From assembly GCF_001183545.1 (NCBI RefSeq), contig NZ_KQ236688.1, forward strand, positions 649,149 to 713,148: a stretch of DNA of 64,000 nt. The letters run 5' to 3'. The stretch's first letter is position 1; every line of letters starts with the position of its first letter. Positions 1 through 9,989 of this stretch are shown piece by piece. This DNA comes from Cellvibrio sp. pealriver (GTDB lineage Bacteria; Pseudomonadota; Gammaproteobacteria; Pseudomonadales; Cellvibrionaceae). The position numbers and the translations under genes were made by a program. Under the pieces are notes generated by a model. The model was not told where the DNA came from. It made no database searches and worked only from the letters and a program-made list of their open reading frames with translations.

Positions 1-1433
1 AAGGTTGGCGCAGCAAGATGTTTGCGGCTGAGCATATCAATGCAACGGAAGATCGCGCTGTTATGCACGTTGCCTTGCGCGATAAGTCTGACAAGCCAAT
101 TATCATCGATGGTTCTGATGCGCGTCCGGCCATTAATGCCGAGCTGGAACGCATGCGCAAGTTGAGCGAGAAGTTGCGCTCGGGCGCTTGGACTGGCTAT
201 ACCGGTAAAACGATTACTGACATTGTTAGTATTGGTATCGGGGGGTCCAATCTCGGCCCGCTCATGGTGTGTGAAGCGCTCAAAGATTACAGCGATAAAC
301 GTTTTAACATGCATTTTGTATCCAATATCGATGGCGTGCAGATTGCTGAAGTGTTGGCCGGTTTGAATCCGGAAACGACGCTGTTTGTTATCTCCTCCAA
401 AACTTTTACCACTCAGGAAACTATGACCAATGCCCGCACTGCCGAGCAATGGTTTATGGCGGCAGCGGGCGACAAGGCTGCGATTGCCAAACACTTTGTA
501 GCAGTCTCCACCAACCGCAAACTGGTAACTGCATTTGGAATTGCAGAAGAAAATATCTTCGATATGTGGGATTGGGTAGGTGGGCGCTTCTCATTGTGGT
601 CCGCAATTGGTTTGCCAATTGTGTTGTTCCTCGGTTATGCGTTATTCGATGAGCTGTTACAAGGCGCTTATGAGATGGATCAACATTTCCAAACAGCGCC
701 GTTGGCTGAAAATGCTCCGGTGATGTTGGCGTTAGTAGGGGTCTGGAATCGCAATTTCCTTGGTTATCCTGCTCATGCGTTGCTGCCATATGACCAATGC
801 TTGCATCGTTTCCCTGCCTACATGCAGCAGGCGGAAATGGAAAGTAATGGTAAGTCCGTTAATTGGGCCGGTGAGCAAATTACTTATGGTAGCGTGCCGT
901 TGGTCTGGGGTGAGGTGGGTATCAACGGACAGCATGCTTTCTATCAAATGTTGCATCAGGGTACGGATATTATTCCGGCTGATTTCATTGGTTCGATTGC
1001 GCCGACTGTGTCAGTTGAAGGGCATCATGATGCGCTAATGGCTAATTTCTTTGCGCAGACCCAAGCCTTGATGTTGGGTATTGATGCGGATCAGGTGCGC
1101 CGTGAGCTTTCAGCTAAAGGTGTCAGTGCCGAGCGTATCGAAGAGATTGTTGAGCACAAAGTGCATCGCGGTAATCGCCCCACCAATACCTTTCTGCTAA
1201 ACAAAGTAGATGCCCGCTCACTGGGGGCATTGATTGCGCTTTATGAGCACAAAATTTTTGTACAAGGTATCATTTGGCGTATTCACTCCTTCGATCAATG
1301 GGGGGTTGAGTTAGGCAAAGTACTTGCTGCGGGTATACAGCCTGAGTTGGATACCGGCAAAGCGACTAATGCCAAGCACGATGCCTCAACGCGTAACTTG
1401 ATTGATTTTTATAAGCGCGCGAAAAGCGTGTAA
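1..1433 (+). CDS. pgi: Glucose-6-phosphate isomerase, 5' end outside the window
   Basis: Interconverts glucose-6-phosphate and fructose-6-phosphate in the cytoplasm. The open frame runs to the left window edge (frame starts at base 3). The first methionine at base 18 is internal, because the preceding in-frame residues GWRSK and the following MFAAEHINATEDRAV match the region about 75 residues into the family. Family length is near 550 residues; 471 follow that methionine. Typical PGI stretches are visible: SIGIGGSNLGP, ISSKTFTTQET, WDWVGGRFSLWSAIG, and the C-terminal SFDQWGVELGK. It heads a block of Entner-Doudoroff genes on the same strand, with 217 bases to edd. A short stem-loop (1441-1458) lies in that gap without a T-run. 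Identification is secure. Confidence 0.97.
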   Translation, partial: GWRSKMFAAEHINATEDRAVMHVALRDKSDKPIIIDGSDARPAINAELERMRKLSEKLRSGAWTGYTGKTITDIVSIGIGGSNLGPLMVCEALKDYSDKRFNMHFVSNIDGVQIAEVLAGLNPETTLFVISSKTFTTQETMTNARTAEQWFMAAAGDKAAIAKHFVAVSTNRKLVTAFGIAEENIFDMWDWVGGRFSLWSAIGLPIVLFLGYALFDELLQGAYEMDQHFQTAPLAENAPVMLALVGVWNRNFLGYPAHALLPYDQCLHRFPAYMQQAEMESNGKSVNWAGEQITYGSVPLVWGEVGINGQHAFYQMLHQGTDIIPADFIGSIAPTVSVEGHHDALMANFFAQTQALMLGIDADQVRRELSAKGVSAERIEEIVEHKVHRGNRPTNTFLLNKVDARSLGALIALYEHKIFVQGIIWRIHSFDQWGVELGKVLAAGIQPELDTGKATNAKHDASTRNLIDFYKRAKSV

Positions 1434-1650
1434 CTGTTTCGAGGCAGGTCGTTGCCTCAGACAGTTAGATTAACTGATTAGAAGTTGAAAGCGTCGGGCA
1501 ATGAACCCGGCGCAGGATGCACAACCGCTGTGGGCAACTTTGCCTGCTACAGGCTTAAAATCCTGTTTCGGTTGGTGTACGAAGTTGAGCACCTCGGTTG
1601 CAAATCTATGGTTTGCGGTAGGTTATAGCCCTAAGAGCAATGGTATTCAC

Positions 1651-3489
1651 ATGACAGACGTTTCAGCTGTAAAGCCCAATACAGATCCAAGACTTGTTGC
1701 TATCACCGAGCGAATTATCGCCCGTAGCCGCGATACTCGTGCCGCCTATCTTGCGCGCGTTAATAAATTTCGTAGCAAAGGTCCTGCTCGCCATCATTTG
1801 GGTTGTGCCAACCTCGCGCACGGTTTTGCTGCCTGTAATAGTGCGGATAAAGAAGCTTTGGCGGAGGGGCAGGCCCCTAATTTGGGTGTTGTAAGTGCGT
1901 ATAACGAAATGTTATCGGCTCATGTTCCCTATGGCGAATATCTGGAACCTATCAAAGCTGCAGCCAAAGAAATGGGTATGACTGCGCAGATGGCGGGTGG
2001 TGTACCTGCGATGTGTGATGGCGTGACCCAGGGGTTTCCGGGGATGGAGATGTCGCTGTTTAGTCGCGATGTGATCGCCATGAGTACAGCAATTGCACTT
2101 TCGCACGATATGTTTGATGGTGCTATCTGTTTGGGGGTGTGTGACAAAATCGTCCCCGGCCTGATGATGGGCGCGCTCTCTTTCGGCCAGCTGCCTATTA
2201 TTTTTATCCCGGCAGGGCCAATGACTCCAGGATTGCCGAATGCTGAAAAAGCCAAGGCGCGCCAGTTGTTTGCTGAAGGTAAAGTGGGGCGTAAAGAGCT
2301 ATTGGCTGCTGAGAGTGCCTCTTACCACAGTGCAGGTACTTGTACTTTTTACGGTACAGCCAATACGAATCAGATGCTGATGGAGATTATGGGGGTTCAT
2401 TTACCCGGAAGTACATTCATTAATCCCTATACTCCGCTGCGGGATGCCTTAACTCGCGCTTCTGTCCATCAATTGGCACGTATCACTCGTGATGAGGTTG
2501 TTTCGCTCTCGGACATAGTCACTGAAAAGTCTATTGTTAACGGTATCGTAGGTTTAATGGCAACCGGCGGCTCAACCAACCATGCGATGCATATTGTTGC
2601 GATTGCCAGAGCCGCTGGTGTGCAAATTAACTGGCAGGATTTGTCTGACATTTCAGATATAATTCCACTTATGTGCCGCATTTACCCGAATGGTCTTGCT
2701 GACATTAATCGCTTCCAGGCTGTTGGTGGTATGGGCTTTTTGATGCGTGAACTGCGCAACGCCGGTTTGTTACACGATGATGTCAAAACAGTCATGGGCG
2801 GTACTGGATTGGCGGCTTACACCAAAGAGCCTTTTTTGGAAAATGGCGAAGTGGTATGGCGCGAAGCTGTGCAGGAAAGTCTGGATGATGCAGTTCTGCG
2901 CCCGGTTGCCAAACCCTTTGCTCCTGAAGGTGGAATGAAATTATTGAAAGGTAATATAGGTCGCTCAGTGATCAAGATATCTGCAGTTAAGCCGGATCAT
3001 CGTAAAGTCACTGCACCGGCAATCGTATTTCATAGTCAGGAAGAGTTGCAGGCTGCATTTAAACGCGGTGAATTGGAAAAAGATTTTGTTGCTGTCGTTC
3101 GTTTCCAGGGGCCTAAAGCCTGTGGAATGCCCGAGTTACATAAGCTGACTCCACCTCTGGGGGTACTGCAAGATCGTGGTTTCAAGGTTGCACTCTTGAC
3201 TGATGGCCGCATGTCGGGAGCGTCTGGTAAAATTCCAGCAGCAATTCATATGACACCGGAGGCTCTGGATAATGGGCCGATAGGTTTGATCCGTGATGGC
3301 GACATGATTGAATTGGATGCTGAGGCGGGTACGCTTCAGGTTTTGGTGAGTGAAGATGAGTTGAAATCCCGCCAACCAGCGCAATGTGATTTATCGGCTG
3401 TCCACTACGGTATGGGGCGTGAATTATTTGCTCCGTTACGTGCCACTGTGGGCTTGGCCGAAGAAGGAGCTACTGTATTTAATTGGTGA
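1651..3489 (+). CDS. edd: Phosphogluconate dehydratase (Entner-Doudoroff)
   Basis: Dehydrates 6-phosphogluconate to 2-keto-3-deoxy-6-phosphogluconate (KDPG). It belongs to the IlvD/Edd family; the cysteines expected to hold the Fe-S cluster sit in [10 protein letters not shown] and [11 protein letters not shown], and the C-terminal domain shows [16 protein letters not shown]. The frame is open upstream to 1501, but the extra 50 residues there do not look like the family. The ATG at 1651 gives 612 residues beginning [15 protein letters not shown], close to the usual 600-610. The ribosome-binding site is weak. zwf follows 95 bases on. Its product goes to Eda, encoded at 5860. Confidence 0.96.
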   Translation: MTDVSAVKPNTDPRLVAITERIIARSRDTRAAYLARVNKFRSKGPARHHLGCANLAHGFAACNSADKEALAEGQAPNLGVVSAYNEMLSAHVPYGEYLEPIKAAAKEMGMTAQMAGGVPAMCDGVTQGFPGMEMSLFSRDVIAMSTAIALSHDMFDGAICLGVCDKIVPGLMMGALSFGQLPIIFIPAGPMTPGLPNAEKAKARQLFAEGKVGRKELLAAESASYHSAGTCTFYGTANTNQMLMEIMGVHLPGSTFINPYTPLRDALTRASVHQLARITRDEVVSLSDIVTEKSIVNGIVGLMATGGSTNHAMHIVAIARAAGVQINWQDLSDISDIIPLMCRIYPNGLADINRFQAVGGMGFLMRELRNAGLLHDDVKTVMGGTGLAAYTKEPFLENGEVVWREAVQESLDDAVLRPVAKPFAPEGGMKLLKGNIGRSVIKISAVKPDHRKVTAPAIVFHSQEELQAAFKRGELEKDFVAVVRFQGPKACGMPELHKLTPPLGVLQDRGFKVALLTDGRMSGASGKIPAAIHMTPEALDNGPIGLIRDGDMIELDAEAGTLQVLVSEDELKSRQPAQCDLSAVHYGMGRELFAPLRATVGLAEEGATVFNW

Positions 3490-3505
3490 TACACCGTTAA
3501 ATCTC

Positions 3506-3535
3506 GACCCCGGACCTGTGTTCGGGGTCTTCGTT
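3506..3535 (+). terminator. Stem-loop between edd and zwf
   Basis: GACCCCG (3506-3512) pairs with CGGGGTC (3523-3529) around a 10-base loop, followed by a short T-rich stretch. It may end or attenuate edd transcription before zwf. The T-run is interrupted, so partial termination is more likely than full. Confidence 0.55.
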
Positions 3536-3584
3536 TCTAAACAACTAAAACCACTATCAAGATTCACGAACAGGATTACTCCTC

Positions 3585-5072
3585 ATGCTCGACGCATTTG
3601 ATTTTGTCATCTTTGGTGGCGCAGGCGACTTGGCTCTGCGCAAATTGATTCCCGGCTTGTATCGGGCTCATCGCGAAGGCTCCCTGCATGTTGGTGCTCG
3701 TATTATCCCGACTTGCCGCAATACCCAAATGGTCACCGAGTACAAAGATAAAGTGCGCGCAGCGGCTGAAAAACATCTGAATGCTGATGAGTTTGTAGCA
3801 GCTGATTGGGATGAGTTTGCCAAACGTTTATTTCCGGTATTCGTTGATATCGGTACCAAAGATGAGCATTGGGACGCACTGGCAAAACTGTTGAACAATG
3901 GTGGCAATAGCGAGCGTGTTTTCTATCTATCAACTCCTCCGTCTGTATTCAGTATTTGCTGCAAACACTTGCATGAATGTAATTTGATTACCGACAAAGC
4001 GCGAGTTGTTGTTGAAAAGCCCCTGGGTTACGACGCGAAAACGGCAGAAGAAATCAACAGTCAGATTGCTGAATATTTCCGTGAAGAAGCTATTTTCCGC
4101 ATTGACCACTATTTGGGTAAAGAGACCGTTCAAAATCTGCTGGCATTGCGATTTGCCAATGGCATGTTCGAGCATTTGTGGGATGCAAAATCAATCGATC
4201 ACGTTCAGATCAGCATATCAGAAACAGTTGGGCTGGAAGGTCGTGCCAGCTTCTATGATGGTGCTGGGGCACTGCGTGACATGGTGCAAAACCACATCCT
4301 CCAGTTGTTGTGTCTGGTGGCGATGGAATCACCTAACAAAATGACTGCTGAGCGTATTCGCGCTGAAAAATTAAAAGTGCTGGAGAATTTGCGTCCTCTG
4401 ACGGGCAATACCGTTAAATACAATACTGTGCGTGGACAATACGTTGCCGGCGAGATGGATGGCAAACAAGTGCCAGGTTATCTGGAAGAATTGGGGCAGG
4501 CGAGCAACACGGAAACCTTCGTTGCAATCCGTGCGTACATCGATAATTCCCGCTGGGCAAACGTACCTTTTTACCTGCGCACAGGTAAGCGCATGAAGCA
4601 GCGTTTTGCAGAAATCGTTATTCAATATAAAGATGTTGCCCACCGCGTGTACCCTGAGTCGGCAGGCGCTGCTACACCTAATCGCCTCATCATCCGCCTG
4701 CAGCCGGAAGAGAGCATCAAAATTATCATGGTTTCCAAAGATCTTGAAAAACATGAAACCCATTTGCGTCCGGTTGTGCTGAATTTAAATTTCGCTGACA
4801 CCTACAAAGATTTCTACTCAGATGCATACAAGCGTTTGATGCTTGATGCCGCCGCAGGTGATGCAAGTTTATTTATCCATCGTGCTGAGGTTGATGCTGC
4901 ATGGGCTTGGATTGATCCGATTATTGAAGCATGGCAGCGCCCTGAAAATAAACCGCACGGTTACATGGCAGGTAGTTGGGGTCCGCAAGCATCTGCACAA
5001 TTGATGGCAAGTGATCGTCGTCGCTGGTTCTCGATTGATGAAGTTTTATCGGGAGCTGATCAGGAATGGTAA
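3585..5072 (+). CDS. zwf: Glucose-6-phosphate 1-dehydrogenase
   Basis: Oxidises glucose-6-phosphate to 6-phosphogluconolactone with NAD(P)+. The 495 residues match the family length. The N-terminal nucleotide-binding motif is FVIFGGAGDLALRKL (a Rossmann GxxGDLA), and the substrate/catalytic motif RIDHYLGKETVQN lies near residue 173. The C-terminal half carries AWAWIDPIIEAW. The ATG at 3585 gives the expected start a few residues before the Rossmann strand. Its stop overlaps the start of pgl (5066) by 7 bases, so the two are translationally coupled and catalyse consecutive steps. Confidence 0.97.
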   Translation: MLDAFDFVIFGGAGDLALRKLIPGLYRAHREGSLHVGARIIPTCRNTQMVTEYKDKVRAAAEKHLNADEFVAADWDEFAKRLFPVFVDIGTKDEHWDALAKLLNNGGNSERVFYLSTPPSVFSICCKHLHECNLITDKARVVVEKPLGYDAKTAEEINSQIAEYFREEAIFRIDHYLGKETVQNLLALRFANGMFEHLWDAKSIDHVQISISETVGLEGRASFYDGAGALRDMVQNHILQLLCLVAMESPNKMTAERIRAEKLKVLENLRPLTGNTVKYNTVRGQYVAGEMDGKQVPGYLEELGQASNTETFVAIRAYIDNSRWANVPFYLRTGKRMKQRFAEIVIQYKDVAHRVYPESAGAATPNRLIIRLQPEESIKIIMVSKDLEKHETHLRPVVLNLNFADTYKDFYSDAYKRLMLDAAAGDASLFIHRAEVDAAWAWIDPIIEAWQRPENKPHGYMAGSWGPQASAQLMASDRRRWFSIDEVLSGADQEW

Positions 5073-5776
5073 CCGAGCATTTATTCGATAATCGCGCAGA
5101 TATGATTGCGGCGTTGCAAGCGGAATGTGAAACGGCGCTGCGTCAGTCGATTGAAGAGCGTGGCGAAGCTACGTTCTTGGTGTCTGGCGGTAGTACGCCA
5201 GAACCTTTGTATAAAGCATTGAGTCACTCTGATCTGGATTGGGAATCTATTTATGTTGCTTTGGTTGACGAGCGTTGGGTTGATTTTGGTCATGATAAAA
5301 GCAACGAAGCGTTCACCGTAAAACATCTGATACAGAACAAAGCAGCAGTAGCGAATTTAGTGGGTATGAAAAACTCTGCTGAAACTGCGGCAGAAGGTTT
5401 GGTTGATTGTGAAGCGGCCTATCAGCAATTGGCTCAGCCATTTGACATCACAATTTTGGGTATGGGATCTGATGGGCACACAGCATCATTATTTCCTCAT
5501 GCGCAAGGCTTGGATGAGGCGCTTAATCCGGATTCCGCTCAACTTTGCGCAGCGATTATTGCAAAACAAAGCGAAGTAACCGGTGCTATCGTGGAGCGTA
5601 TGACCTTGTCTTTGGCTGGACTATTGCGCTCCAAATCACTGGTGTTGTTAATCACTGGTGATGAGAAGCTTGCCGTATTGCGTGCTGCCCAGGCTGGAAC
5701 CGATGTAAAAGAAATGCCTATCCGTGCGGTGTTACAGCAGCAACTGGTTCCGGTAAGCATTTACTGGGCACCTTGA
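5066..5776 (+). CDS. pgl: 6-phosphogluconolactonase
   Basis: Hydrolyses 6-phosphogluconolactone to 6-phosphogluconate, the step between Zwf and Edd. It is a SugarP-isomerase/NagB-fold protein of 236 residues (the DevB/Pgl type). VSGGSTPEPLY and VALVDERWV are typical phosphate- and substrate-binding segments, and LGMGSDGHTASLFP is the signature segment in the middle. The start ATG lies inside the 3' end of zwf. The stop codon is 83 bases before the chosen eda start. Confidence 0.95.
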   Translation: MVTEHLFDNRADMIAALQAECETALRQSIEERGEATFLVSGGSTPEPLYKALSHSDLDWESIYVALVDERWVDFGHDKSNEAFTVKHLIQNKAAVANLVGMKNSAETAAEGLVDCEAAYQQLAQPFDITILGMGSDGHTASLFPHAQGLDEALNPDSAQLCAAIIAKQSEVTGAIVERMTLSLAGLLRSKSLVLLITGDEKLAVLRAAQAGTDVKEMPIRAVLQQQLVPVSIYWAP

Positions 5777-5859
5777 TTGTTACCAAATTATTGAGCGAAC
5801 CTTTATTTTTTTCAGGTGAAGGTTTTTTACGAACCTCTTTTATGAACGAGGGACATACA

Positions 5860-6492
5860 GTGGCTTTAACTATTGATCAAATTGTAAAAGTAGCACCAGT
5901 TGTACCGGTGATGGTGGTAGAGCGCATTGAGGATGCTGTGCCTCTGGCGACAGCACTTTATAACGGTGGTTTGAAAGTATTGGAAATTACTCTGCGCACC
6001 CCTTGTGCGCTAGATGCCATTACTGCAATGGTAGAAGCTTTACCGGACGATGCTGTTATCGGTGCCGGTACCATTATTACTCCAGCAGATCTGGAGAAAG
6101 CAGTAAAAGCAGGCTCTACCTTTTTGGTAAGTCCAGGTACTACACCGGCATTGATTGAAGCGGCGAAAGCCTCGCCTGTACCTTTACTGGCTGGTGTTGC
6201 AACGCCGACGGAAGCGATGAATCTGTACACTCAAGGCTTCACTCACCAGAAGTTTTTCCCTGCAGAAGCCGCCGGTGGTGTGCCAATGTTGAAGTCAATC
6301 GCCGGTCCATTGCCGCAAATTACTTTCTGCCCAACTGGCGGTATTGATCTGGCCAAGGCACCAAGTTATCTAGCGCTGCCTAACGTACATTGCGTAGGTG
6401 GTACTTGGATGGCACCAAAAGAATTGATGAAAGCAGGGCGCTGGGATGAAATTGAGCGTCTTGCCCGCGAAGCAGCCAGCCTGCCGCGCTAA
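5860..6492 (+). CDS. eda: KDPG aldolase (2-dehydro-3-deoxy-phosphogluconate aldolase)
   Basis: Cleaves KDPG into pyruvate and glyceraldehyde-3-phosphate, completing the Entner-Doudoroff route; it may also act on 4-hydroxy-2-oxoglutarate like its relatives. The frame is open back to a TTG at 5773, but the GTG at 5860 has GAGGGA 7 bases upstream and gives a 210-residue protein beginning VALTIDQIVK, close to the usual 205-213. ATG 5842 is the alternative. Visible motifs are GGLKVLEITLRTP, FLVSPGTTP, and HQKFFPAEAAGG, where the lysine is the expected Schiff-base residue. It lies downstream of zwf-pgl and is followed by a strong terminator. Confidence 0.95.
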   Translation: MALTIDQIVKVAPVVPVMVVERIEDAVPLATALYNGGLKVLEITLRTPCALDAITAMVEALPDDAVIGAGTIITPADLEKAVKAGSTFLVSPGTTPALIEAAKASPVPLLAGVATPTEAMNLYTQGFTHQKFFPAEAAGGVPMLKSIAGPLPQITFCPTGGIDLAKAPSYLALPNVHCVGGTWMAPKELMKAGRWDEIERLAREAASLPR

Positions 6493-6502
6493 CTAGGTCC
6501 AG

Positions 6503-6534
6503 CAGGGGCGCAATTATTGCGCCCCTGTGTTTTT
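6503..6534 (+). terminator. Intrinsic terminator after eda
   Basis: CAGGGGCGCAA pairs perfectly with TTGCGCCCCTG around a 3-base loop (6503-6527), followed by TGTTTTT. It closes the edd-zwf-pgl-eda block before gap. Confidence 0.9.
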
Positions 6535-6544
6535 AACTTACAAG

Positions 6545-6560
6545 GGCACAGCATTGTGCC
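6545..6560. promoter_or_regulatory. Inverted repeat upstream of gap
   Basis: GGCACA-GCAT-TGTGCC is a perfect 6-base inverted repeat 44 bases before the gap start. It could be an operator for gap/pykA or a short leader hairpin. It does not match the HexR or GntR sites I know, so no regulator is assigned. Confidence 0.3.
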
Positions 6561-6603
6561 TATACAGCAAAAGAATCAGCGAAAGTTTACTTAGGAGAAT
6601 GTA

Positions 6604-7611
6604 ATGACTATCAGAGTGGCAATTAACGGTTACGGTCGTATCGGTCGCAATGTACTGCGTGCACTATATGAATCAGGCAAGCGCAGCCAAATTCAAATCG
6701 TTGGTATCAACGATCTTGGAGATGCCCACCTCAATGCGCATCTCACCAAATACGACTCTGTTCACGGTCAATTTAATGGCACTGTGAAATTCGAAGGCGA
6801 CACAATGTTCGTTAATGGTGATGCGATTCGTATTACCGCTGAGCGCGATCCATCCAAATTGCCTTGGGCGGAATTAAATGTTGATGTGGTTTACGAATGT
6901 ACCGGTATTTTTACCAGCAAAGAAAAAGCGGGCGCACATTTAACTGCAGGTGCTAAAAAAGTCATTATCTCTGCTCCTGGTACCGATGTGGATGCAACCG
7001 TTGTTTTCGGTGTGAATCACAATGTGTTGAAAGCCACTGACACCATTATTTCAAATGCATCTTGCACCACTAACTGCTTGGCTCCTGTTGCTAAAGTATT
7101 GAACGATAAGTTCGGCATTGTGCAAGGCTCTATGACAACTATCCACGCATACACCAATGATCAAGTGCTGTCCGATGTATTCCACAAAGATATCTATCGT
7201 GCGCGTTCAGCTACCCAATCAATGATCCCGACCACCACAGGTGCTGCTAAAGCAGTAGGTCTGGTATTGCCAGAATTGAAAGGCAAAATGGACGGTATTT
7301 CTGTGCGCGTTCCAACCATCAACGTATCTCTGGTTGATTTGAACGTGTTGGTAGAAAAGGATGTCTCTGTTGAGGCAATCAACGCAGCAATGAAAGAAGC
7401 CGCTGAAAAAGAAATGCCGGGTGTATTGGCATATGTTGATGAGCCGTTGGTATCAGTCGATTTCAATCACAACCCTCACTCATCTAACTACGACTCATTG
7501 CAAACCAAAGTGTACGGCAAGTGGGTAAAAGTATTGAGCTGGTATGACAACGAGTGGGGTTTCTCTAACCGTATGTTGGACAACACCATTGCCCTGATGA
7601 ATGCTAAATAA
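6604..7611 (+). CDS. gap: Glyceraldehyde-3-phosphate dehydrogenase, type I
   Basis: Oxidises and phosphorylates glyceraldehyde-3-phosphate to 1,3-bisphosphoglycerate. It is 335 residues long. The N-terminal NAD-binding segment is [16 protein letters not shown], the catalytic cysteine lies in [13 protein letters not shown], and [12 protein letters not shown] is the C-terminal signature. AGGAG precedes the ATG at good spacing. It sits after the eda terminator and 11 bases before pykA, so gap-pykA form a separate unit that takes the triose made by Eda on to pyruvate. Confidence 0.97.
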   Translation: MTIRVAINGYGRIGRNVLRALYESGKRSQIQIVGINDLGDAHLNAHLTKYDSVHGQFNGTVKFEGDTMFVNGDAIRITAERDPSKLPWAELNVDVVYECTGIFTSKEKAGAHLTAGAKKVIISAPGTDVDATVVFGVNHNVLKATDTIISNASCTTNCLAPVAKVLNDKFGIVQGSMTTIHAYTNDQVLSDVFHKDIYRARSATQSMIPTTTGAAKAVGLVLPELKGKMDGISVRVPTINVSLVDLNVLVEKDVSVEAINAAMKEAAEKEMPGVLAYVDEPLVSVDFNHNPHSSNYDSLQTKVYGKWVKVLSWYDNEWGFSNRMLDNTIALMNAK

Positions 7612-7622
7612 GAGAGCCCATC

Positions 7623-9068
7623 ATGTTAAGACGTACCAAGATCGTCAGTACTTTAGGGCCTGCTTCTGAATCACCGGAAGTGCTTGAGCGTTTGATTCTC
7701 GCAGGCGTTAACGTTGTGCGCTTGAATTTTTCCCACGGCTCACCGGAAGATCACAAGCGTCGTGCAGAAACCGTACGCGCACTTGCTGCCAAACATAATC
7801 GTTTTGTAGCAGTGTTGGGTGATTTGCAAGGGCCAAAAATTCGTGTTGCACGTTTTGCTGAAGGCAAAATTCATTTAAAAGTAGGCGACAAATTTATTTT
7901 GGATGCTGCTTTGGGGCGCGATGAAGGCAACCAGCATCAAGTAGGTATTGATTACAAAGAATTGCCGAACGATTGTAAAGCCGGTGATGTTTTGTTGCTC
8001 GATGACGGTCGTGTTGTACTGACTGTCGACAAAATCGAAGGCACTCGTATTTACACTACCACTAAAGTGGCTGGTCCTTTGTCAAACAACAAAGGCATCA
8101 ACCGTCAAGGTGGTGGTTTGACTGCGCCTGCACTGACTGAAAAAGATATTGCTGATATTAAAACTGCAGCAGAAATTGATGTGGATTATTTGGCTGTATC
8201 TTTCCCTCGCTCAGCAGAAGATATGAACTATGCGCGCAAACTGATGCAAGAAGCTGGTGGGCGTGCAGGTTTGGTATCCAAAGTTGAACGTGCCGAAGCA
8301 GTAGCAGATGATGAGACGTTGGATAGCATCATCATGGCCAGCGATGCGGTGATGGTTGCTCGCGGTGATTTGGGCGTAGAGATTGGTGATGCAGCATTGA
8401 TTGGTGTACAAAAGCGCATCATTGCTCGCTCACGCGCGCTGAACAAAGTTGTGATCACCGCAACCCAGATGATGGAGTCGATGATCAACAGCCCGTTGCC
8501 AACACGTGCGGAAGTATTCGACGTTGCTAACGCTGTGCTGGATGGTACTGATGCGGTAATGCTGTCTGCAGAGACTGCAGCGGGTAGCTTCCCAGTTGAA
8601 ACGGTTGAGGCAATGGTGCGTATTATTCTCGGTGCTGAAAAACATCCTACGGCGAGTTTTGATAACTATCGCATGGATCAAGCATTCAGTTCCGTTGATG
8701 AGTCTATCGCATTGGCATCTATGTTCACTGCCAATCACTTGGACGGTGTTAAAGCCATTATTTGCTTTACTGAATCTGGTAGTACGCCGCGCTTGATGTC
8801 GCGCGTTGGATCACAGTTGCCGATTTTTGCATTCTCCCGTCATGTGAGCACTCAGCGTAAAGTGGCTATGTATCGCGGAGTGCAGCCTATTGCATTTGAT
8901 ACTAACAGCGCACCTTGCGCAGATGATTTTGTGCGTGCAATCGCGATGCTCAAGGCACAAGGCACCTTGGCGAATGGCGATTTGGTAATTGTGTCCAGCG
9001 GCGATACCACATTGCTGGGTGGTACAAATACCATGAAGATTTTGCGCGTTGATGAAACGATGAAATAA
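7623..9068 (+). CDS. pykA: Pyruvate kinase
   Basis: Transfers phosphate from phosphoenolpyruvate to ADP, giving pyruvate. The 481 residues begin [15 protein letters not shown], the usual N-terminus. Active-site segments are [31 protein letters not shown] (lysine and glutamate for catalysis and metal), [11 protein letters not shown] and [11 protein letters not shown]. The C-terminal allosteric domain ends [20 protein letters not shown]. Length and sequence fit the PykA rather than the PykF type, by general resemblance only. It is cotranscribed with gap and followed by a strong terminator. Confidence 0.95.
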   Translation: MLRRTKIVSTLGPASESPEVLERLILAGVNVVRLNFSHGSPEDHKRRAETVRALAAKHNRFVAVLGDLQGPKIRVARFAEGKIHLKVGDKFILDAALGRDEGNQHQVGIDYKELPNDCKAGDVLLLDDGRVVLTVDKIEGTRIYTTTKVAGPLSNNKGINRQGGGLTAPALTEKDIADIKTAAEIDVDYLAVSFPRSAEDMNYARKLMQEAGGRAGLVSKVERAEAVADDETLDSIIMASDAVMVARGDLGVEIGDAALIGVQKRIIARSRALNKVVITATQMMESMINSPLPTRAEVFDVANAVLDGTDAVMLSAETAAGSFPVETVEAMVRIILGAEKHPTASFDNYRMDQAFSSVDESIALASMFTANHLDGVKAIICFTESGSTPRLMSRVGSQLPIFAFSRHVSTQRKVAMYRGVQPIAFDTNSAPCADDFVRAIAMLKAQGTLANGDLVIVSSGDTTLLGGTNTMKILRVDETMK

Positions 9069-9082
9069 TCGTGGCGAAAAAG

Positions 9083-9113
9083 AAAAAACGGCAGCTTGTC
9101 TGCCGTTTTTTTT
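9083..9113 (+). terminator. Intrinsic terminator after pykA
   Basis: AAAAAACGGCAG pairs with CTGCCGTTTTTT around a 5-base loop, followed by further T residues. It is a strong symmetrical terminator separating pykA from the M23 peptidase gene. Confidence 0.92.
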
Positions 9114-9144
9114 GTCCAAAAATTACCTTTTTCAGGAGCTAATT

Positions 9145-9960
9145 GTGAAGCTGCCACAAATTGCTATATGTCTCTTTTCCATGCTAGTAAGTATGGGCTC
9201 CACTGCTTTGGAAGTAACTGGCGAATGGCAGCAGGGAGGTGTGATTATCGGTAAAGTCCCACAGGGTATGTCAGTGGAGTATCGCAATAAACTATTGCGC
9301 ATTTCGCCAACGGGTGAATTTGTGATTGGGCTAGGTCGCGACGCAGACAAAATAGCAACTCTCATTACTATTGATAGCGCAGGCGTTCGTCGTGAACATC
9401 GGTTTACAGTGAAGTCACGTACTTACCGAACTCAAAAAGTGACAGGTGTTCCGCAGCAGACGGTAGAACCAGATCCAGCTCAAGTTGAACGTGCAAAACG
9501 CGAGGCGCAAATGGCAGCTGATGCGCGCAAAAGTGATTTGCCTCTTATGTTTTTTACGCAGAAATTTGAATGGCCACTTATTGGGCCTGTTACAGGCGTT
9601 TATGGGAGCCAGCGATTTTACAATGGTGTTCCTAACTCTCCACATTATGGTGTTGATATTGCCAAACCTGTAGGCACTCTTGTGAAAGCACCCGCAGGTG
9701 GCGTGGTGACATTGGTTCATCCCGATATGTTTTTTTCAGGGGGGACATTAATTATTGATCATGGTCATGGTCTTTCATCAACGTTTATTCATCTCAGCAA
9801 AATTTTGGTTAAAAAAGGCGATGCAATTATACAGGGTCAACCAATCGCCAAAGTCGGTAAAACCGGGCGCGCTACGGGGCCGCATTTAGATTGGCGGATG
9901 AACTGGTTTGAGGAGCGCATTGACCCGCAGTTGCTCGTACCGCCTATGCCGGCAGAATAA
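9145..9960 (+). CDS. Exported M23-family (LytM-type) metallopeptidase
   Basis: Probable envelope peptidoglycan endopeptidase or regulator of one. GTG 9145 is chosen because AGGAG lies 6 bases upstream and the product (271 residues) then starts with a signal peptide, followed by LEVTGEW as the likely mature start. The C-terminal peptidase domain has the zinc motif HYGVD (H167, D171), DHGHGLSSTFIHLS, and GPHLDW (H247). The second position of the last motif is Asp rather than the usual His, a variant I believe recurs in a subset of gammaproteobacterial members. The N-terminal half is a beta-rich targeting domain. It may be inactive or use Asp as ligand; the sequence cannot decide. Confidence 0.85.
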   Translation: MKLPQIAICLFSMLVSMGSTALEVTGEWQQGGVIIGKVPQGMSVEYRNKLLRISPTGEFVIGLGRDADKIATLITIDSAGVRREHRFTVKSRTYRTQKVTGVPQQTVEPDPAQVERAKREAQMAADARKSDLPLMFFTQKFEWPLIGPVTGVYGSQRFYNGVPNSPHYGVDIAKPVGTLVKAPAGGVVTLVHPDMFFSGGTLIIDHGHGLSSTFIHLSKILVKKGDAIIQGQPIAKVGKTGRATGPHLDWRMNWFEERIDPQLLVPPMPAE

Positions 9961-9989
9961 AAATAGTTGCTGTTGGTATGTAAATTTTA

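Noticed and set aside
1501..1650. 50-residue N-terminal extension of Edd
   Set aside because: Sequence before the ATG at 1651 is unlike the family, and 612 residues from 1651 match the usual length.
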